Part shown: positions 59,186 through 64,000 of the stretch, piece after piece
How the letters are laid out: each line of letters opens with the position of its first letter
Numbering within the stretch: the first letter of the stretch is position 1
NCBI GenBank assembly: GCA_015680905.1
Contig: CM027381.1
Coordinates: 50,782,501 to 50,846,500, forward strand
Direction of reading: 5' to 3'
DNA: 64,000 nt
Origin: Coptis chinensis
Taxonomy: Eukaryota > Streptophyta > Magnoliopsida > Ranunculales > Ranunculaceae
Notes under the pieces: model-generated
The model's input: the letters and a program-made list of their open reading frames with translations, nothing else
Databases searched by the model: none
Told to the model about the DNA's origin: nothing
Translations under genes and position numbers: made by a program

Positions 59186-60083
59186 AATACTTATATCTAT
59201 TTTGCCGACCTACCTCAAGGCCAGATTACCCAACTCTTATATATTTTGACCGACCTATTATGATTACCAATCTAATAAAAAATAGATAAAAACCAAATAT
59301 CATGAATACAGGGGAAAAAATAAACATAATCGAGAAAGAAAAAACCATAACCTAACCTCACATTATCCTAACAATAAAAAACAAAAACTTCACTCAAGAA
59401 GTTGCGGCATAATGTTATCCTCCACTGGAACTGGAACACCTTTTAGATCCGACGGTGATACATCTTCCAACTTCCTATAACACATAGTATAATAATCGGC
59501 AAATTTGCCGCAATTTTTCCCGTTTCTCGAATCTCTCGATTTCCAAAGTCCAACACTTGCCGATGCTTCACGCAATGGCGCCTTGATTTCTTAGTTTCAA
59601 CTGCGTGATACTTCTCAATCATATCATCCTTCTCTTCACACCCAACCCTAAAATTTTCCACCCTCTCATGATATTCATCTAACTCCTTCTTCAAAAAATG
59701 CATTCTCTTCCAATAGTACCTTGTAGTCTCCTCTAATCTACCTTCACCCAAACTCGTTTAGCCAATTCAATTTCTCACATTTTAAAATCTCAACTTCATC
59801 ACTCAAAACCCTTCGCTCCGAGAACAACAATTTCTTGATTATGTTTTCGACAATTTAGCTTTCATGATATTCATTTTCATCTCATAGTCGTGCAAAACTA
59901 CTTCATTTCTTATAAGTACTTCTCTCAATCGTTCATTCTCCTGAAAGATGAGCGCTCTCTCCTTCCAAATATTTCTCAATCTCGCATATTCACTGGTTTT
60001 AATCTTATAATTTTCTTTAGCTTCTAAGATTACTTTAGCACAATCCCCAAGCTTCGACGCCTAAGAGAACAAAAATAATGTGA

Positions 60084-60086
<3 letters not shown>

Positions 60087-60140
<54 letters not shown>
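60087..60140. repeat. AC microsatellite
   Basis: About 27 AC pairs in a row, inside an intron of the Tat-2 minus-strand gene. Confidence 0.95.
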
Positions 60141-60148
<8 letters not shown>

Positions 60149-60593
60149 CCTCTGCAAGCTTTGAATTCAACATATTAACGGTTTTTCCAAAATCTACACT
60201 TCGTTGATAATCCAAACACAATAACTCTGGATCTGAAATATTAGACAAAATAATTTAAAATAATAATATATAATAATAAGTCAATACTATTAAAATAACT
60301 ATTCAACATCTAACCTTCAATTGCCAAGGCTTGCGTGCGGAGTGATGAGCCGCGGCGTTGTAGAACCGCCGGCTCATCCCCTCGGGCGCGATTGAAGAAT
60401 ATATTGAGCCAACAATGATGTTGGTACTAACCACAGTAGACACTTCTGTTGACACACCTGCATCGGTGTCAATAGAAGTCGGCAATCCAGCACTAGTGCC
60501 AACAACAGTTGATACTAAACTCGACACACCAGCAATGGTGCCATCGACAGAAGTTCCTACACCAGCAATGGTGCCATCGGCAGAAGTTGCTAC

Positions 60594-60741
60594 ACCAGCA
60601 TTGGTGCCAACAATAGGTGTTGGAACTCCAAAACTACTTCCACCAAAAGGAGTTGGCACTCCAAAACACCAGCATTGGTGCCAACAATAGGTGTTGGAAC
60701 TCCAAAACTACTTCCACCAAAAGGAGTTGGCACTCCAAAAT
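60594..60741. repeat. 74-bp direct duplication within a Thr/Val/Pro-rich coding stretch
   Basis: Two adjacent, almost identical 74-bp copies starting ACCAGCATTGGTGCC, preceded by 33- to 36-bp repeats (CACCAGCAATGGTGCCATCG). 74 is not a multiple of three, so the duplication shifts the frame of the minus-strand gene. Confidence 0.85.
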
Positions 60742-62955
60742 TGATCTTGACAACAGAAGTTGAACCCATTGTATCTCCACCATCGAAAACTTTTTCAATC
60801 TACATTACCAAAAGAACCATTAAACAATCAATAACAAATATTATTCTAAATCACAGAAACAAGATCAACACAAACATCAAGTCCAGATATACTGTTAGTC
60901 ATCGCTTCCCCACCAATATCATCATCATCATCAATATCAAGCACATCGTGGTAGTTTTTGTGCGGAAGACAAAAACTGTCATAATGAAACATCATTTCAA
61001 AACATATTATAGGTATTACATATATGATATTTTAAAAGAAATATTATATACATTACCATTTCTTGACTCTCTCAATCCCTTCCTCAATTTTACTTGAGTT
61101 CTCCCAGATTTTTCTTTTCCATCTTTTTTTTTTTTTTGGACGACGCTTCTTTTCTTCTTTCTAATATTTTCTTGTCCACTATCCTCGAGTCATCTCTTCT
61201 ACTTCTTCATCATCTTCTTTGCTATCATCTACAATAACATTCTTTCTCTTCTTTGAGCCACAGTAAGGTGCTAATTCCCTAGGCTCATTAAGCAGTCCAG
61301 TTTCTATATCATGATAATAATCTACAATATCATCTGGAAACAACGGATCATAGACATCTGCATTATGACTAAACAAACTAACAAATTTCTTTTTTATCAT
61401 CTCGCTGCTAAACACTGATTTATTTGGAAACTTCAGAAAATCCCCTATATAAATAAAAAAAAAATAAGATAATCAAAATGTGATGCTAACTATTTAAAAT
61501 TATAATTATAAGAATATTGAGTTAACATCTTACCTGATATATTCTTAGGATAATCAATATTTTCGAACCTCCAATTGTCTTTGATCTTAAAACCATACAA
61601 TTTCGCATTCTCATAAAACCGATAATTTTGGTTGTGATGGTTATGATATCCCAACGCATAACTTTTAGAAGAAGCCTTGTTTTGCCGCAGAGGCTTCAAT
61701 AACTAAAACAAAAGGTCTGACAACATACTCCTTTGACAAACTTTACAAATCCTCGCTATACGGGCAAAGATAGCCCAATAGCCAGGAGATAATTGTAAAG
61801 GATGCAATCTCCATCGAGCTAATAATTCGGAAACTGATTTTCGAAATGGAACACTACAACCAAGCCAAAAATGTGAAAACAATAAAATTATCTCGTCATT
61901 TTCACACTTTTGGTCGATATCGCTTCCAACATACTCAATAGAAACATCATCTCCAATATTATATTTAGCTCTCAAACTATCTGCATCAATACCCTTTGCC
62001 ACCCTATTCATATTAAAATCCCCCTTATCACCCCATCTCCTCTTCAAGTTATAATTCTTCTCCATTAAACTATTTTCAATACTGTCAAAAAAATAGAATA
62101 GTATCAAATTAATCCTTCTCTCAAAAACAAGACGAATTTCTTTGCAGGATTATAAGATCTAAACATGGTTTACTGTCTCGCGATCACTTATGGTAATCCA
62201 AATCCTAATATACATTCCTCAAAAAAAAAAAAAAAAAATTCATTTTCATAACTTGACAACCGTTTTTTTTTTTTCATTATGAATAAAAAAAAAAAAAAAA
62301 GTGTGTTAACGTGAATAGAACATACCTTGCTGCACAGGTAAAACAAGAACATGAAGAAGAAGATTGAAACTTTTATTCTTCTCTTCTCAAACCTATCTTT
62401 CTCAATCTTTTAAGTCTGATAAGTATTCAAGACATCAAGTTCTCCTTTTATATTTACATTCTAATTCATAGAATCGTAAACCACTAGGACTCTCTAACTC
62501 ACCGAAACTATAAATAAAATAAAAAAAAAAAAAAAAAAAAAAAAAACCAAGCACAATATAATTTGCCGATCCCTGAATTGCAGACCCAAAGAGTTAGACA
62601 TGCCGCTCGATCTCTTTGAGCCGTTACTTCGATACTATTACCGATCACTCGAACCGCCTAAAACAAGTGCCGATCAAGTTGATGGGTAGAAACCCTTCCA
62701 ATTTAATCCTTTGCCGCTGTATGACGTTGAATGCCGCTACTATTTTTAAAGCTCTGAATACAAGAGAAACATAATGTAGTTGCCGCTGTATGCCGTTGCA
62801 CAAAAAGCTATTTTTTCGAATTGCCACTGGTTTCTAAAAAAAAAAAAAATAAAGTGGCTGAAGAGAGGGATTCATTGGTCTCTAACCTACCAAGTACCAT
62901 TAAAAATTATTACTTCTTTGCCACAGGCCTTGCCCATGTAACAAAGAGAGGGCGA

Positions 62956-64000
62956 TGTTCCGGCCCCCACAAATGAGGCCCAATAAAAGCCCAATTCAAT
63001 ATAAAGCCACGCTCAAAGTCCATGCTACAAAAAAGCCCAAGCTCAGAGCCCATGCTCAGAGCTTATCTACAAAAAAGCCCACGCTCAAAGCCCACGCTCA
63101 GAGCTTATCTACCAAAGCCCACGCTCAGAGCCCATGCTCAGAGCTTATCTACAATAAAGCCCACACTCAAAGCCCATGCTCAGAGCTTATCTACAATAAA
63201 GCCCACGCTCAGAGCCCATGCTCAAAGCGAACATACCTACACAACTTCGTCCACATTCAAGAAACAACTTCCACCAACTTCATCCCATGATTGGGCCGGT
63301 TCTCTCGCCCGGTTCTCAACTTCATCCCACGAAGCCGAATTTTGTCCCGCGATTCTCCAACTTTATCCCACGGTGACGGCTATCCCGCCAGATTCTTCAA
63401 CTTCATCCCACGAAGCACAAATTCCCCGCCCGGCCGATTCTCGATTTCATCCCACGAGCTAAACGGTGTCCGCTTGATTCTCAACTTCATCCCACGAAAT
63501 GACGGTTGTCCCGCAATTCTCTAACTTCATCCATGAATTGGCGGTTTCGCCTTGACTCTCAACTTCATCCCATGATTGAGCAGTTCTCCGCCGGTTCTCG
63601 ACTTCATCCCACGAAGGCGACAAATTTTCCCGCTTCATTTTCCAACTTCATCCCGGTTGTCAGCGGGTTGTATCGCCCGGTTCTCTAACAGGCGAACCGA
63701 CCGGCTTGTCTCGCCCGACTCTCAACTTCATCCTATGATTGGGCCGGTTCTCCCGCCAGTTCTCCAACTTCATCCCATGATTGGAATATTGGAGAACGAG
63801 GAAGTAACTACCACCAATCCTACCTATAAAATCCAACCTTCGTCATTTTTCTAGAACTACACATCGAGACTTGATCCCAAGCAATACATTTGGGTACGTA
63901 GGCAACTTCAAAACCGAAGTCGAGTCTCATCTTTTCCTAACCACCATCTCCTTCACCATTTCCAAAAAAAACATTACTTCTGACCCTCAACTGGTGTGTT
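62956..64000 (+). repeat. Tat-2 3' LTR, cut by the window end
   Basis: Begins TGTTCCGGCCCCCACAAATG after the polypurine tract. It has the same two arrays as the 5' LTR but with different copy numbers and orders, and reaches CCCTCAACTGGTGTGTT at the window end, about 30 bp short of the expected terminus. Confidence 0.85.

Larger units (their letters stand above)
59390..62107 (-). pseudogene. Minus-strand multi-exon gene of Tat-2 (coiled-coil protein)
   Basis: The N-terminal part (62107-61545) contains SELLARWRLHPLQLSPGYWAIFARIARI, aligning with ARLLSLWKIAPIQIGMMLWSVFARAKAL of the Tat-1 gene, and ends KDNWRFENIDYPKNI. The middle is acidic (61415-61179) and then low-complexity (60741-60303). 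An exon with SDPELLCLDYQRSVDFGK ends ..LNSKLAE at a GTAATT donor (about 60150). The next starts after TTCTCTTAG at 60060 with a coiled coil (LGDCAKVILEAKENYK). This junction matches the Tat-1 gene (..MQKLQE, then AKESFAKAMIMLGKEK). Several stops. Function unknown. Confidence 0.62.
51062..64000 (+). mobile_element. Second Tat-lineage Ty3/gypsy retrotransposon (Tat-2), heavily decayed, runs off the window
   Basis: 5' LTR, the same TGGCGCC primer site as Tat-1, gag, protease, reverse transcriptase, two RNase H domains, integrase, a 45-bp tandem array, a minus-strand gene, a polypurine tract (AAAGAGAGGG, 62943-62952) and a 3' LTR that is cut by the window end. Its proteins are clearly related to Tat-1 but diverged throughout, and its LTRs are unrelated to Tat-1's, so it is a different family. 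The base before the LTR fits a GTATA duplication, whose right copy is not visible. It has more breaks than Tat-1. Confidence 0.9.

Noticed and set aside
58985-59263. Glycine-rich open frames
   Set aside because: Read through the 45-bp GGGGGCGGCGACACC array.

Overview
The window is nuclear DNA of a flowering plant, most likely a eudicot. It is AT-rich, has GT-AG introns, and is dominated by plant transposable elements: Ty3/gypsy of the Tat type, Ty1/copia, PIF/Harbinger-like, hAT and Mutator-like. Only one gene looks intact and host-like: a four-exon TORTIFOLIA1-like (TOR1L3-type) microtubule-associated protein gene at 36677-40284 (+). The species cannot be named from the sequence.

Layout. 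1-2065 is anonymous DNA. 2069-19481 is a TIR element flanked by a 3-bp TAA duplication. It carries a broken plant mobile domain (PMD, MAIN-like) gene on the minus strand. A 12.8-kb Tat retrotransposon (Tat-1, 2800-15645) has split that gene, and a small hAT element sits to the right. 19485-26255 holds several non-autonomous DNA elements whose target duplications can be read directly (two hAT, two Mutator-like), plus satellite-like repeats. 26256-30467 is a second TIR element of the same general kind. It has about 55-bp inverted ends, a PIF/Harbinger ORF1-like Myb/NAM-associated gene on the plus strand, and a second PMD gene on the minus strand facing it. 30471-36600 is intergenic with a hAT element and foldback repeats, one of them just upstream of the TOR1L3-like gene. 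42902-46726 is a 3.8-kb solo LTR with a GAGGT duplication. 47.7-64 kb is a nest: a copia element interrupted by a gypsy LTR, which is itself interrupted by a second Tat element (Tat-2, 51062 to beyond the window end).

The most interesting signal is the pair of TIR elements that carry PMD genes. Their ends (GAGCATCT..) and TWA-type duplications are PIF/Harbinger-like, and one still has a Harbinger-type ORF1, but I see no DDE transposase in either. In both, the encoded PMD protein has an acidic N-terminus, a PMD, a coiled coil and a basic tail. This looks like recurrent association of PMD with Harbinger-like ends, rather than the Ty3/gypsy and MULE associations usually described.

The two Tat elements also share features beyond gag-pol. 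Each has a tandem array of about 45 bp right after integrase, with unrelated sequences. Each has a multi-exon minus-strand gene with matching intron position. Each has LTRs built largely from short tandem repeats. Nearly all element genes carry stops or frameshifts, many of them TGG or CAG to stop changes expected from decay of methylated DNA.
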